Origin: Pararhodobacter sp.
GTDB taxonomy: Bacteria; Pseudomonadota; Alphaproteobacteria; Rhodobacterales; Rhodobacteraceae
DNA length: 64,000 nucleotides
Direction of reading: 5' to 3'
Assembly (NCBI GenBank): GCA_020832665.1
Contig: JAFIEG010000004.1
Coordinates: forward strand, 1 to 64,000
In this document: in pieces, positions 18,382-28,345 of the stretch
How positions within the stretch are numbered: the stretch's first letter is position 1
How the letters are laid out: every line of letters starts with the position of its first letter
Translations under genes and position numbers: made by a program
Notes under the pieces: generated by a model
The model's input: only the letters and a program-made list of their open reading frames with translations
What the model was told of the DNA's origin: nothing
Database searches by the model: none

Positions 18382-21300
18382 TCACCCGTCCGCGATGGCG
18401 ACAAGAACCTTTCGGGTCTTTCCCTCCTCGGGGAAGGCCACGCTGTCACCGCATGCGGGCTTGCCATCCACCGTGAAGACGGGGCTTGCACCGGCCGGCC
18501 CCGGTGCTTTTTCGCATGTCACCTCGATCACCCCGCCGCCGCGCTCGAGCCGGGCGGTGAAGCCGTCCCAATCGGGCGGCAGGCAGGGGCGGATCACCAG
18601 CGCGCCGCCGCGCAGGCGCAGGCCCAGGATATGCTCGACCGCCAGCCGCCAGCCCCAGCTTGCGGCGCCTGTGTACCAGCTCCAGCCGCCGCGACCCAGA
18701 TGCGGGGCGACACCGCCGATATCGGCGGCCATGGCGTAGGGTTCGGTCATGTAGCGCTCGGCCGCCGCGCGGGTGCCGGCCTGCCAGACGGGGTTCAGGC
18801 GGTCGAACACCGCCTTGGCGCGCGCGCCGTCGCCAAGTTCGGCGAATGCGATGCCCAGCCAGGCGGCGGCATGCGAATACTGCCCGCCATTCTCGCGGAT
18901 GCCGGGCGGATAGGCGCGGATATAGCCCGGATCGCGCGGCGTGGCCTCGAAGGGCGGGTCGAGCAGGCGCACGATGGTGTCATCAGCGCGCATGAGGTTG
19001 CTTGCGGCGGCCTCCATGGCGCGGCGCGCCTGCGCCTCGTCGCCCGCGCGCGACAGCACCGCCCATGATTGCGAGATCGAATCGATCCGGCATTCGCTGT
19101 TTTCCGCCGAGCCCCAGGGGCGCCCCTCATCGTCGCGCGCGCGCATATACCAATCGCCATCCCAGCCCGTCGCCTCGACAGCGCGGCTCAGACTGTCCAG
19201 CCGCTCGCGCCAGCGCGCGCGCAGATCGTCGCGACCGGTTACCGCGCACAGATCCAGAAACCCGCGTATCGTGGTGATCAGGAACCAGCCCAGCCAGACG
19301 CTCTGCCCGCGCCCCTTGGCGCCCACGCGGTCCATGCCGTCATTCCAGTCGCCGGTGCCAATCAGCGGCAGCCCATCGGCGCCCAGCGCATGGGCGCGTT
19401 GAAGCGCGCGTTCGCAATGCTCCATGAGTGGCCAGGCATCAGCGGTGCGCCCGAACAGGGCGTAGCGGTCGTGCTCGTGATCGCCCAGTGGCGGGGCACT
19501 CAGGAAGGGCACTTCCTCGGTCAGGATCGAGGCATCGCCGGTGGCCTCGACATAGGCGGCGGTGGCATAGGGCAGCCATAGCAGATCATCGGAACAGCGC
19601 GTGCGCACCCCGCGCCCCTCGGGCGGGTGCCACCAGTGCAGAACGTCGCCCTCTTCGAACTGAAAGGCGGCGGCGCGCACGATATGGGCGCGCGCCGTCT
19701 GCGGGTCGCCATGCAGCAGCGACAGCACGTCTTGCAACTGATCACGAAACCCGAAGGCGCCGCCGGCCTGATAGAAGCCGGCGCGCGCGTCGATACGCGA
19801 ACTGACGGTCTGATAGGGCAGCCAGCGATTGACCATGATGTCAAAGGCCGGGTCAGGGGTGCGCACCTGCACGGCGTTCAGGCGCGATGCCCAGCCCTGG
19901 CGCACAAACTCGAATTCGGCGCGCATGCGCGCGGGGTCGCGCCAGTGTCCGGCCAGTGCCGTGGCGGCCTCGGCGCTTTCGCCCTGGCCCAGCACGAAAT
20001 GAGCCTCGACACTCTCGCCCGGCGCGATGTCGAGATGAATCTGATAGGCCGCGCAGACATCGCCGGTGCAGGCGCTCTCTTCGCCAAGGTTCCAGCGCCG
20101 AAGGGCTTCAGGGTCGGCCATGTTGCCCTGCAAGCCAAGGAAATCGGCGCGCGAACAGGTCAGGCTGTGCGCGGCGTGACTGGCGGTAAGAAACGCCACC
20201 CGCCCGGCAAAGACCGGGTTGCGCGCATTGCGCGCGATCAGCGCGCGCGCCTCGCCGTCATAGGCGGCACTCAGGAACGGGTCGGGCCGCCCCGCCACCG
20301 CGCCAAGCAGCCATTCGGCGTAATAAGTCGCGGTGATCCGACGCGGCCGCGCAGAGCGATTATGCAGGCGCAGCCGGACCAGCTTGACCGGATCATCGCT
20401 TGCAACGCAAACGCACAGCTCTTGCTCGAACCCCTGCCCCGCGCCCTGCCATGTGGTGGTCCCGGCACCGTGGCGCACCCGAAAGGCGGTATCGCCGCCG
20501 GCGGGAAGCGGGGTCGGTGTCCAGACCTGCCCGCTCACTTCGTCGCGCAGATAAAGCGCCTCGACCTGCGGATCGCATACCGGGTCGTTGCGCCAGGGCG
20601 TCAGGCGGTTCTCGCCGCTGTTGAGCGCCCAGCTCCAGCCCAGCCCGGCCTCGGTGACGATGGTGCCGAAGCCGGAATTGGCCAACACATTGGCCCAGGG
20701 ACCAGGCGGCGGCCCGGCCTTATCGAGCACGATGACATAGTCGCCACTCTCGCGGCAGAACCCGCCGAAGCCGTTTTCCAGCATCAGATCGGGCGGTGGC
20801 GGCAGTTTCGCCGGGGCGCCTGCTTCCATCGTTCCGGACGGCGCGAAGCGTGGCGGCTCGGGCCGGTCCGGGCGCAATCTGGCAAGCTGCGCCGCCAGCC
20901 CGCCCTGCTCGACATCGAGCATCACCACCGCTGCCGCCTCGATCGCCGCCGCATAGCCGGGCGCGCCGGGATCAAGCGCCACAAGATGAACCCCGCCCCC
21001 ATGCCCCAGCAGCTCCTGCGAGCCGGTGTTGCGCAATTGCGCGACCAGGCGCTCGCGCACCGGCTCGACATAGCCCGGAATACCCTCATGCAGGATGACA
21101 AGGTCGATCTTCACGCCGGCGTCGCGCCACAGCCGATGCGCGGCAAGCAGCTTCGCGATCATACCACTCGCGCGCCCCTCGCCAACCCGCAAGGCCAGGA
21201 TCGGCGCGTCGCCCGATATGCCATGCGCCCACAGGTCGGGCTGCGCCGGGGCCGGCGCGCGGATATTGCCCGGCCGCCCGTTCGCGCACGAACCGGGCCA

Positions 21301-24300
21301 CAACAACCATGCCAGCAGCGTCTGGGCCTGCGGCAAATCCGACGGGGCCAGCGCATAGCCATGCACAGCACGCGCCGCCTGCCTTGCCGCGGCGTCGAGT
21401 GCCCAGTCGAGGGTGGTCAGCGTGGCGAAACGCCGCGCCGTTTCCTCGGTATCAGCACGGGTTTCACCGACGATGGTGACAAAGGCCAGCTCGCTGTGGC
21501 CATGCGGCGCGAGTGTCACCTCGGCCTGCAGCGCGATTACCGGGTCAAGCGTCCAGCCGGTGCGCGCTGCAAGAGGCTTTTCCCCAAGCGCTGCCGGGGC
21601 TGCCGCGCTTCCATGGCGGCCCAGAAAGGCGCGGCGGTCGGTCTCGTGACCCGACACGCGCGCGGTGGCGTCATCGCAGACCATCCGGTGCAGCAGCACG
21701 GGGTGGCGCTCTTCGGGGCGGCGGCCCCTGCGGGTGAAGGCCAGGCCGCCCAGTTCGGCAACATGGGCGCTGGCCACGAACAAGCGGCTGAAGGCGGGGT
21801 GGCGATCGTGATCCTCGGGCGGGGCCAGAACCACCTCGGCGCAACTGGTGAGCGACAGCTTGCGCGGTTGGTCGGTCTCGTTGACCAGCGCGATCCGGCG
21901 GATCTCGATATCGTTGCCCGGTGCGATGCCGACAAGTAGGCTCATGGCGATGCCATTCTGGCGGTGATGGTATTCGACCATGTGCTGATGCAACACCACG
22001 CGCCGCGGGTCGTCGGCGCCGCCATTATCGGCCGGGCTGTCAAGGCTCCACAGCGCGCCATCGTCGCTGTCGCGCAGATACAGGCTGCGCCCGCCCAACC
22101 CGTCCACATCGCCGCCGATCGCCCGCGTCAGCAGGTGCCGGTGCCACCACAGGCTGCCGCCGGCGCCATCGCCCAGCCGCGCGGTCATGTCGGCATTTGC
22201 AATCGCGTGATGCAGGCGCGCGCGCGCATCCGCTTGCGGCAGCCAGGGATGCAGCGCCGGAACCATGTCTGGCGCGCCCTCGAGCTCGGGCGTGGTTTCC
22301 TCGGTGCGCACTTCCTCGACCGGCAGCTCCCACGGAATCCGCTCGCTAAGAAGCAGTTCCACCGTGCGCATATGCGGGTCTTCGTGAAACCAGTTCACCA
22401 GCATGTCGTCGCACAGCGCATTGCCCAGCGCCGCCAGCCCCATGCCGTGGTGATGCGCCATGTAGGAACGCACCGGCACGAAGCTTTCCCCCACCGGGAC
22501 GCGGTCGGCGGTGAAATCTACCGCCTCGAAGAACCCGTAGCGCCCCATCAACCCCATCCCGGTCAGCCTGCGCAGATTGGCCAGCGCCGCCTGCGGGCGC
22601 AGCTGTAGCGCCAGCAGTGTGGCATAGGGCGCAATGACCAGATCGCGCGCCAGCCCGCGCCGCACGCCAAGCCCGGGCACCCCGAAGGCGTGGTAGCGGT
22701 ACTTTCCCTCGGGGTCTTGTGCGGCATAGCCCGATTCCGAAATGCCCCAGGGCACGCCAAGCCGCGCGCTGTAGGCGCGCTGCATGTCTACCGCCGTGCG
22801 GTCGCTTTGGCCCAGCAGGGTTGGGGCGGGGCTACGTTGCAACAGGCGCGGCATGAGGTATTCGAACATCGAGCCGTTCCAGGAAACCAGCGCAAGCCCC
22901 CTGCCCTTGCCGGTCACGGGCCGGCCAAGCTGGAACCAGTGTTCCAGGCGCACATCGCCCTTGGCGATGGCAAAGTAACTGGCCAGCCGCGCCTCGGAGG
23001 CGAGCAGGTCATAGCGGTTGGGATCAAGCCGCCCGACGCCGACATCATAGCCGATGAAAAAAAGCCGCGTGGCCGGGTCCATCAGCATGCGGAAATCCAT
23101 CCCGTGCGCCCAGTCCCGTGCCCGCGCCGAGACCGCCTGCAAGGCGTGCTCCAGCCCTGCATGCGTTTGCGCGGCCTGCTCGAGCGCACGGTCCAGCATG
23201 TCGATCCATGCCCGCACCGGCGCGTCCTCGAGCAGCATGCCCTGTTCGGCAAGGCGCTCGCGGGCGGTTGCAAAAGCGACGCCGGCGGCGGCCAGCGGCA
23301 GATCATGGGGCAAGGCCTGCGCCACTGCCTGCGCGCGCCCTGCGCCCCCCTCGGGCGCAAGCGCCAGAACCGTGCGCCAGCCCTGCTGCGCGGTCAGATC
23401 GCGCCGCATTGCGTTCAGATGATTGCGGGTGCGCTCAAGCCAGGTCTGCACCTCGCGCAGGGAAGTGGCCGGCACGACCTCGCCCGAAGCAATGGCGTCG
23501 CGCGCGCAGGCCTCCAGCGCCGGCATCATCTCGTCGCAGAACCGCGCCAGTGCCTCGGGCCATTGCGCGCGCCTGTCGCGATTCTGCGCGGCATCGGCCT
23601 GCATGTCGTGCAGCACCTGCGGGCAACCCGAGGGGAAGAGCCGGGCGTTCTCTTCCATCACTATCGCTTCGGCCAGCAGGGCAAGCGTGTCGTGCAGCCC
23701 GTCCCAGCGCGCGGGGCTGAAGGCCGGCTCATGGCGCGCGGCCTGCGCCGCCTGGCCCAGCGTGATCAGGCTGACCGCCAGGTTGCCGCTGTCTACCGTC
23801 GAGACATAGCGCGGCTCCAGCGGTTCCAGATGCCGGGTTTCGTACCAGTTGAGCAGATGGCCGCGCCAGCTTTGCAGCCGATCCATGCTGTCAAGCGTGT
23901 TGCGCGTTCGCGTAACCAATTCTGGCAGGCCCAGATGCCCCAGACGCCAGGCAGTCAGCGACGACAGAAGCATCATCCCGATATTGGTGGGCGAGGTCCG
24001 GTGCGCGACTCCTTCCTGCGGGGCCTCCTGGTAATTGTCGGGGGGCAGCCAGTTATCCTCGGGGCGCACGAAGGTTTCAAAAAAAAGCCAGCTGCGCCGG
24101 GCGATCCGCCGCAGAAAGGCGCGGTCATGCGCGTCCAGTTCTGCCTCGGGTTCCGCTGCGGGGCGGCTGATGGCCAGCGCGATTTCGGGTGCGGTGAACC
24201 ACAGCGCCAGCAGCGCGGCGGCCGCTGGCAGCGATGCCGGCGCGATCGTGGCCAGCCCGGCACCGGCCAGCACGGCAAGCGCGGGCGCGTGCCACATCGC

Positions 24301-26874
24301 CGCCCAGACAGCACGCCGGGGCCCTCGGCGGGCAAGTCGGGCCGCGACCTGTGCGGCCGGGGTCCATTCAAGCAGAAGCTGGCCGCGCCACAGCCGCCAC
24401 AGGCTGCGCAGGATGGCGTCGAGCGACGTTACCGCATCGTTGATCAGGAAGATGACCGCCAATGCCCAACGGCCCGCATGTTCGCGCGCGCGCAAAAGCG
24501 TCGATCGCACCGCCCCGCGCCTGCGCCCGCGCGCAAAGCCGGTGACCAGATCGGTGAACAGATGCGCGCCGGGCACCAGAACCGCCAGCGCCGTCCAGAC
24601 CCAGGGGCTGCCCGGCAGCATGGCCCAGCCCGCCAGCACCAGCGCCAGCAGGCTGACCGGCACCAGCGAGCGGCGCAGATTGTCCAGCAGTTTCCACCGC
24701 CCCAGAAGCGTGAAGCGGCTTGCCAGCCTGGTGCCATCGGGGCCGGGAACGCGCCGGCCCAGCCAGGGCAGAAGCTGCCAGTCGCCGCGAATCCAGCGAT
24801 GCATGCGTGCGATCTGTTCGGGGTAACCTTGCGGGAACCCTTCATAAACCACGATGTCGCTGGTCAGCCCGACGCGGCCATGCAGCCCTTCGAACAGGTC
24901 ATGGCTGAGAATGCGCCCCTCGGGCACCCGCCCGTTCAAGCTGTGCGCGAAGGGGGCGACCTCGTAAAGCCCCTTGCCGGTAAAGCTGCCCTCGCCGAAC
25001 AGATCCTGATAGACATCAGACACCGCGCGCGAATAGATGTCGATTGCGGTATCGCCGCCATACAGGCGCGCGAACAGCGTCTGCGTTGCCACTTCCGGCG
25101 AGATCTCCACCCTAGGCTGAAGAACGGTATGGCCGCCGCGCACCTGCCCGGTCTCGACGTCGAAGCGCGCCGTGTTCAGCGGATGCGCCAGCGTTGCCAC
25201 CAGCCGATTGACCGAGCCCGGCGGCAACTTGGTGTCGGCATCGGCGGTGAGCACGAAGCGGACCCGGCGCAGTGCGCGGGTATCGCCGGCCCGACAATGA
25301 AAGGCGCTGCGTTCACCGGTCAGGATCAGGGCGTTGAGTTGTTCGAGCTTGCCGCGCTTGCGCTCCCAGCCCATCCAGCAGCCTTCTGCCCGGTTGTAGA
25401 GCCGTGCGCGGTGCAGCAGGTGAAAAGGACCGCCGCCGCGCCCATCGCCATGGCGTGCGTTCAGCCCCTCGATGGCCGTGACCAGCGCGCGTTCGACCGC
25501 GGCATCTTGCGGCAGCGTGCGTGACTGTGCGTCGGCGTGATCGCTGAGCAGGACGAATTGCAGCATCGGGTCGGGGTTTGACAGCCGGTGCGCCTCGAGC
25601 GCTCGCATGAGTTCCTTCGCATCCTCGGGTGTTGTAACCAGTGCCGGAATGGCGATCGCCGTGCGGCAATCAGGCGCGATGGCGCGGCGGAAATCCAGCT
25701 TGGGCAGGCGGCGCGGCGCAACCAGCAGGGTGACCAGCAAGTTGACCAGCGTGACCCCGAGCACCGACGCCGGCACCACCGCCAGGGCGATACCCGCGGC
25801 CCAGGCCAGCGGCCCGGCGCTAATCCACCACAGATACGCCGCCGGAACCGCCAGCGCGCCCAAGCCTGCCAGCCCCAGCGCCCCGGCGTAAATCATGCCC
25901 GCGTGCTGCCCCGCCGCGTGTCGCAGACGCCGCATGATTGGCCGGCGCGCGCCCAGGCGCGCCTCGAAATCGCGCCGGCCATCACCCAACAGCCACCAGC
26001 CGACATGACCCCGCAGCGGATCGCCCGGATAGTCGGCGCAGTGGGCGACCAGCGCCGCAGCGATCTCGCGTTCGCTGTGACGGCAGGTCGTGCTGATTGC
26101 CTCGACCGCCTTTCGATAGTCGTCGCGACTGCGAAACTCCATGCGCGGGTAAACCCCGGCCGGGTCGAGGGCCAGAACCTCTTCGACGAGGCTGGAGGCG
26201 TCGAAAACCAGTTTCCAGTCGATGGTTTTCAGCACCGACAGCGTTGCCATCGCCCTTGCGATGCATTCCGAGGCGTCAAGCCCCGCCGGCAATTGCGGCA
26301 GTTGCCCGGGCGACAGCGGCGGGGCGACACCGGCGAAGCGCTGGCTCACGGCGGCGATCAGCACCTCCAGCGCCCCAACCCGCAGCATGGTGGGAAAGGC
26401 CCATAGCTCGGCGATATCGAGCGGCGCGCGGTCCTGATAGGCGCGCAGAAAGCGCACGCAAACCGGCAGCGACAATTGCATCTGTGACGCCGCCAGCAAG
26501 CCATGCGCCATGGCGTGAATGCGTGGCGGCCCGGCGCGGCGGCCAACCTGGCCCTGCTCGGTTTCAGCAAACTGCGGCGGCAGCGCGCGCAGCCGGTTAA
26601 GGAATGCGGGGGGCATGTCGGCGCGGATCTGGCGCAGCGCGCGACGCAGTTGATAATCGTTGTCGAGCATCCACTCGGCAGCGGTCAGGTTTTCGGGCTC
26701 GGCCACGCGCGCGCCAGCAAGTGCACGCGGCACCCAGTCGCCGATGGCACCAAGCTCGGCCAGTGCGGGCGGCGGGCGCGGCGGCCCGTCATGCAGATGA
26801 TGCCGCGCCGCGAGCGCCCATGCCGCCTGCATCTCGGGCGGTTGCGAAGCCGAACCGGAATCGGGTTCGCTCAT
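18382..26874 (-). CDS. ndvB: cyclic beta-1,2-glucan synthase (NdvB/Cgs type)
   Basis: A 2830-aa giant membrane protein, matching the length of rhizobial NdvB and Brucella Cgs (about 2830-2870 aa). Order: N-terminal region; membrane helices at about 325-381; a GT84-type glycosyltransferase domain with DADTKLP near 543 and RMHRWIRGDWQ near 690; further helices about 735-900; a glucoamylase-like region with NWYETRHLEPL (about 1000) and SWNGSMFEYLMP (about 1328); and a C-terminal GH94/cellobiose-phosphorylase-like module with GDWNDGM near 2507, NGGQYSH near 2655 and GGWSWYTGAA near 2722. It would make and cyclise periplasmic beta-1,2-glucan for osmoadaptation or host interaction. Its ATG overlaps the stop of the upstream usp gene. 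No ndvA-type exporter is seen here. Confidence 0.92.
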   Translation of the reverse strand: MSEPDSGSASQPPEMQAAWALAARHHLHDGPPRPPPALAELGAIGDWVPRALAGARVAEPENLTAAEWMLDNDYQLRRALRQIRADMPPAFLNRLRALPPQFAETEQGQVGRRAGPPRIHAMAHGLLAASQMQLSLPVCVRFLRAYQDRAPLDIAELWAFPTMLRVGALEVLIAAVSQRFAGVAPPLSPGQLPQLPAGLDASECIARAMATLSVLKTIDWKLVFDASSLVEEVLALDPAGVYPRMEFRSRDDYRKAVEAISTTCRHSEREIAAALVAHCADYPGDPLRGHVGWWLLGDGRRDFEARLGARRPIMRRLRHAAGQHAGMIYAGALGLAGLGALAVPAAYLWWISAGPLAWAAGIALAVVPASVLGVTLVNLLVTLLVAPRRLPKLDFRRAIAPDCRTAIAIPALVTTPEDAKELMRALEAHRLSNPDPMLQFVLLSDHADAQSRTLPQDAAVERALVTAIEGLNARHGDGRGGGPFHLLHRARLYNRAEGCWMGWERKRGKLEQLNALILTGERSAFHCRAGDTRALRRVRFVLTADADTKLPPGSVNRLVATLAHPLNTARFDVETGQVRGGHTVLQPRVEISPEVATQTLFARLYGGDTAIDIYSRAVSDVYQDLFGEGSFTGKGLYEVAPFAHSLNGRVPEGRILSHDLFEGLHGRVGLTSDIVVYEGFPQGYPEQIARMHRWIRGDWQLLPWLGRRVPGPDGTRLASRFTLLGRWKLLDNLRRSLVPVSLLALVLAGWAMLPGSPWVWTALAVLVPGAHLFTDLVTGFARGRRRGAVRSTLLRAREHAGRWALAVIFLINDAVTSLDAILRSLWRLWRGQLLLEWTPAAQVAARLARRGPRRAVWAAMWHAPALAVLAGAGLATIAPASLPAAAALLALWFTAPEIALAISRPAAEPEAELDAHDRAFLRRIARRSWLFFETFVRPEDNWLPPDNYQEAPQEGVAHRTSPTNIGMMLLSSLTAWRLGHLGLPELVTRTRNTLDSMDRLQSWRGHLLNWYETRHLEPLEPRYVSTVDSGNLAVSLITLGQAAQAARHEPAFSPARWDGLHDTLALLAEAIVMEENARLFPSGCPQVLHDMQADAAQNRDRRAQWPEALARFCDEMMPALEACARDAIASGEVVPATSLREVQTWLERTRNHLNAMRRDLTAQQGWRTVLALAPEGGAGRAQAVAQALPHDLPLAAAGVAFATARERLAEQGMLLEDAPVRAWIDMLDRALEQAAQTHAGLEHALQAVSARARDWAHGMDFRMLMDPATRLFFIGYDVGVGRLDPNRYDLLASEARLASYFAIAKGDVRLEHWFQLGRPVTGKGRGLALVSWNGSMFEYLMPRLLQRSPAPTLLGQSDRTAVDMQRAYSARLGVPWGISESGYAAQDPEGKYRYHAFGVPGLGVRRGLARDLVIAPYATLLALQLRPQAALANLRRLTGMGLMGRYGFFEAVDFTADRVPVGESFVPVRSYMAHHHGMGLAALGNALCDDMLVNWFHEDPHMRTVELLLSERIPWELPVEEVRTEETTPELEGAPDMVPALHPWLPQADARARLHHAIANADMTARLGDGAGGSLWWHRHLLTRAIGGDVDGLGGRSLYLRDSDDGALWSLDSPADNGGADDPRRVVLHQHMVEYHHRQNGIAMSLLVGIAPGNDIEIRRIALVNETDQPRKLSLTSCAEVVLAPPEDHDRHPAFSRLFVASAHVAELGGLAFTRRGRRPEERHPVLLHRMVCDDATARVSGHETDRRAFLGRHGSAAAPAALGEKPLAARTGWTLDPVIALQAEVTLAPHGHSELAFVTIVGETRADTEETARRFATLTTLDWALDAAARQAARAVHGYALAPSDLPQAQTLLAWLLWPGSCANGRPGNIRAPAPAQPDLWAHGISGDAPILALRVGEGRASGMIAKLLAAHRLWRDAGVKIDLVILHEGIPGYVEPVRERLVAQLRNTGSQELLGHGGGVHLVALDPGAPGYAAAIEAAAVVMLDVEQGGLAAQLARLRPDRPEPPRFAPSGTMEAGAPAKLPPPPDLMLENGFGGFCRESGDYVIVLDKAGPPPGPWANVLANSGFGTIVTEAGLGWSWALNSGENRLTPWRNDPVCDPQVEALYLRDEVSGQVWTPTPLPAGGDTAFRVRHGAGTTTWQGAGQGFEQELCVCVASDDPVKLVRLRLHNRSARPRRITATYYAEWLLGAVAGRPDPFLSAAYDGEARALIARNARNPVFAGRVAFLTASHAAHSLTCSRADFLGLQGNMADPEALRRWNLGEESACTGDVCAAYQIHLDIAPGESVEAHFVLGQGESAEAATALAGHWRDPARMRAEFEFVRQGWASRLNAVQVRTPDPAFDIMVNRWLPYQTVSSRIDARAGFYQAGGAFGFRDQLQDVLSLLHGDPQTARAHIVRAAAFQFEEGDVLHWWHPPEGRGVRTRCSDDLLWLPYATAAYVEATGDASILTEEVPFLSAPPLGDHEHDRYALFGRTADAWPLMEHCERALQRAHALGADGLPLIGTGDWNDGMDRVGAKGRGQSVWLGWFLITTIRGFLDLCAVTGRDDLRARWRERLDSLSRAVEATGWDGDWYMRARDDEGRPWGSAENSECRIDSISQSWAVLSRAGDEAQARRAMEAAASNLMRADDTIVRLLDPPFEATPRDPGYIRAYPPGIRENGGQYSHAAAWLGIAFAELGDGARAKAVFDRLNPVWQAGTRAAAERYMTEPYAMAADIGGVAPHLGRGGWSWYTGAASWGWRLAVEHILGLRLRGGALVIRPCLPPDWDGFTARLERGGGVIEVTCEKAPGPAGASPVFTVDGKPACGDSVAFPEEGKTRKVLVAIADG

Positions 26875-27911
26875 ACGTGCAGTGCTGCGCGCGGCAAGGC
26901 GGTGGCAAGCGTTCTCCCTTCGCCGCGACGCTGCGATGCATCCATGTCAGGGCGCACGATCAGCAGCGGCGTGGCGCTGTGAAGGCTCAGATGGGCGACA
27001 ACGCTGCCGAAATGCAGCCCCGGCAGATGACGAAACCCACTTCCGCGCGCCGAGAGCACAACGAGATCGCAATCTTCTTCGCGCATCAGGTCCAGCAAGC
27101 TGGCACGCGCATCCGCCCCGGCAACGACCCGAATGCGCACCGAGACGCCCTGTTCTGACAGCACGGCGCGCTGGCGTTCAAGATAAGCGCGCGCGGCGCG
27201 GTTGTTGCGCTCCATGATCCGCTCGCGCAATGCCCCGTCCTCGGGCAAGGGCGGCGCGGGGCATACGAGTTCGGGCTGAGTGACGATCTGCGCGAGGATG
27301 ATTTCGGCGCCCATCGAGCGGACAAGGCGCATCGCGGTCGGCAGCGCGCTTTCGGCCCAGCAAGAGCCGTCAAGCGGCACCAGAATGCGCCGGTACCCCT
27401 GCTTTTGCAGATCGGAACCGGGCACCAGCAACACCTTTCCCTGCGCGCGTTCGAGAATGGCGCGCGCCGTGGCGCCCATCCCGTTCGCGCGGTCAAGGTC
27501 TTCGACTTCCTCACCGAAGCGGCCAAGAACGACATATTCCGCGCCCAGGCGGGCAACCTCGTGGCAAATCTCTTCGCTTGGGCGCCCCTGGGCGAGGACG
27601 ATCCGGGCTTCAATGCCACCGCGATCGGCCATTCGAGCAAGCGCGGCCCCTGCCTCGCGGCGGCGCAATTCCCATTCGACGGGATCGGGGGGCAGATCGT
27701 TGCCGGAATGGGGGTCGAGCACCCGTAAGAGCATCAACTGGCCCCCGATCGCCCTGGCCAGCGCCCCCGCATGGGCCAGCACCCGGCGCGCGTGGCGCGA
27801 ACGATCGACACAGGCCAGAACGAGGGGCTTGGGGTTGCTGGTGCCGTCGAACCGGGGAAACGCCGTTTCGGCGGTGCCAGCTGTCGTACTTGCTGTGGCG
27901 TCTTGTGGCAT
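26871..27911 (-). CDS. universal stress protein, two UspA domains
   Basis: A 346-aa tandem UspA protein. Domain 1 (about 28-160) starts PLVLACVDRSRHARRVLAHA; domain 2 (about 172-325) starts RRILVPLDGSCWAESALPTA and ends with ARGSGFRHLPGLHFGSV and TPLLIV, which fits the G-x2-G-x9-G-S/T nucleotide-binding motif. Domain 1 has a weaker motif. Its stop overlaps the ndvB start (ATGA), so the two proteins are probably co-translated, linking glucan synthesis to stress signalling. Partner and ligand are unknown. Confidence 0.9.
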   Translation of the reverse strand: MPQDATASTTAGTAETAFPRFDGTSNPKPLVLACVDRSRHARRVLAHAGALARAIGGQLMLLRVLDPHSGNDLPPDPVEWELRRREAGAALARMADRGGIEARIVLAQGRPSEEICHEVARLGAEYVVLGRFGEEVEDLDRANGMGATARAILERAQGKVLLVPGSDLQKQGYRRILVPLDGSCWAESALPTAMRLVRSMGAEIILAQIVTQPELVCPAPPLPEDGALRERIMERNNRAARAYLERQRAVLSEQGVSVRIRVVAGADARASLLDLMREEDCDLVVLSARGSGFRHLPGLHFGSVVAHLSLHSATPLLIVRPDMDASQRRGEGRTLATALPRAALHV

Positions 27912-28345
27912 GGACTTTCCTCCGGGTTGGCGCGCAGCATCGACTGGCGTGCCGCGATCTCGACAATACGAGACGGGCGGTCTGCCCGCCTGCCTGTGCC
28001 CGAGTCTTGCTTTCGCCGTGTCGGTATCGGCACGGCGTCAAGCCTCGGATATTCTGTCCCCGGTGTCGTCATGCGCTGGACGCTCGTTATGGTGCTGGCG
28101 TCCAGATAAGCAGCGCGGTCTAGCCGTATTGGCGGGCATTGCCCAACCGGCCTGCCGCCCGATGTCAGGGTCGCCTGTTTCTGCCCCCCGATCAAGTGTT
28201 TTGCTCTCCGGGCGGGCCATTTGTCGCCGGAACACAGGAACGTGGGCGAATCGTGCCGCAAGGGGCACGGCTGGCCTGCCGCATTCGTTCGGTTTCGCAG
28301 TGGCTCAACGTCACGCGAATGAGGATGGCGCAGCCCGGCTGCGCG
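27912..28345. other. intergenic region upstream of usp-ndvB
   Basis: A 434-base gap between the usp start and the chrA stop. No protein in any frame was recognisable. It should hold the usp-ndvB promoter. A tight inverted repeat GCGCAGC-CCG-GCTGCGC at 28328-28344, immediately beyond the chrA stop, could terminate chrA transcription but has no T-run. Confidence 0.4.

Noticed and set aside
19627-25524. Very long plus-strand ORFs of 770 and 944 codons opposite ndvB (19627-21939 and 22690-25524)
   Set aside because: They are antisense shadows of the clear 2830-aa cyclic glucan synthase; composition is Arg/Ala/Gln/His-rich without family motifs, as expected in GC-rich antisense frames.
18382-26874. 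Two separate genes (a GT84 glucosyltransferase and a GH94 phosphorylase) instead of one giant gene
   Set aside because: The frame is open without interruption over 2830 codons and the total length and domain order match NdvB/Cgs.
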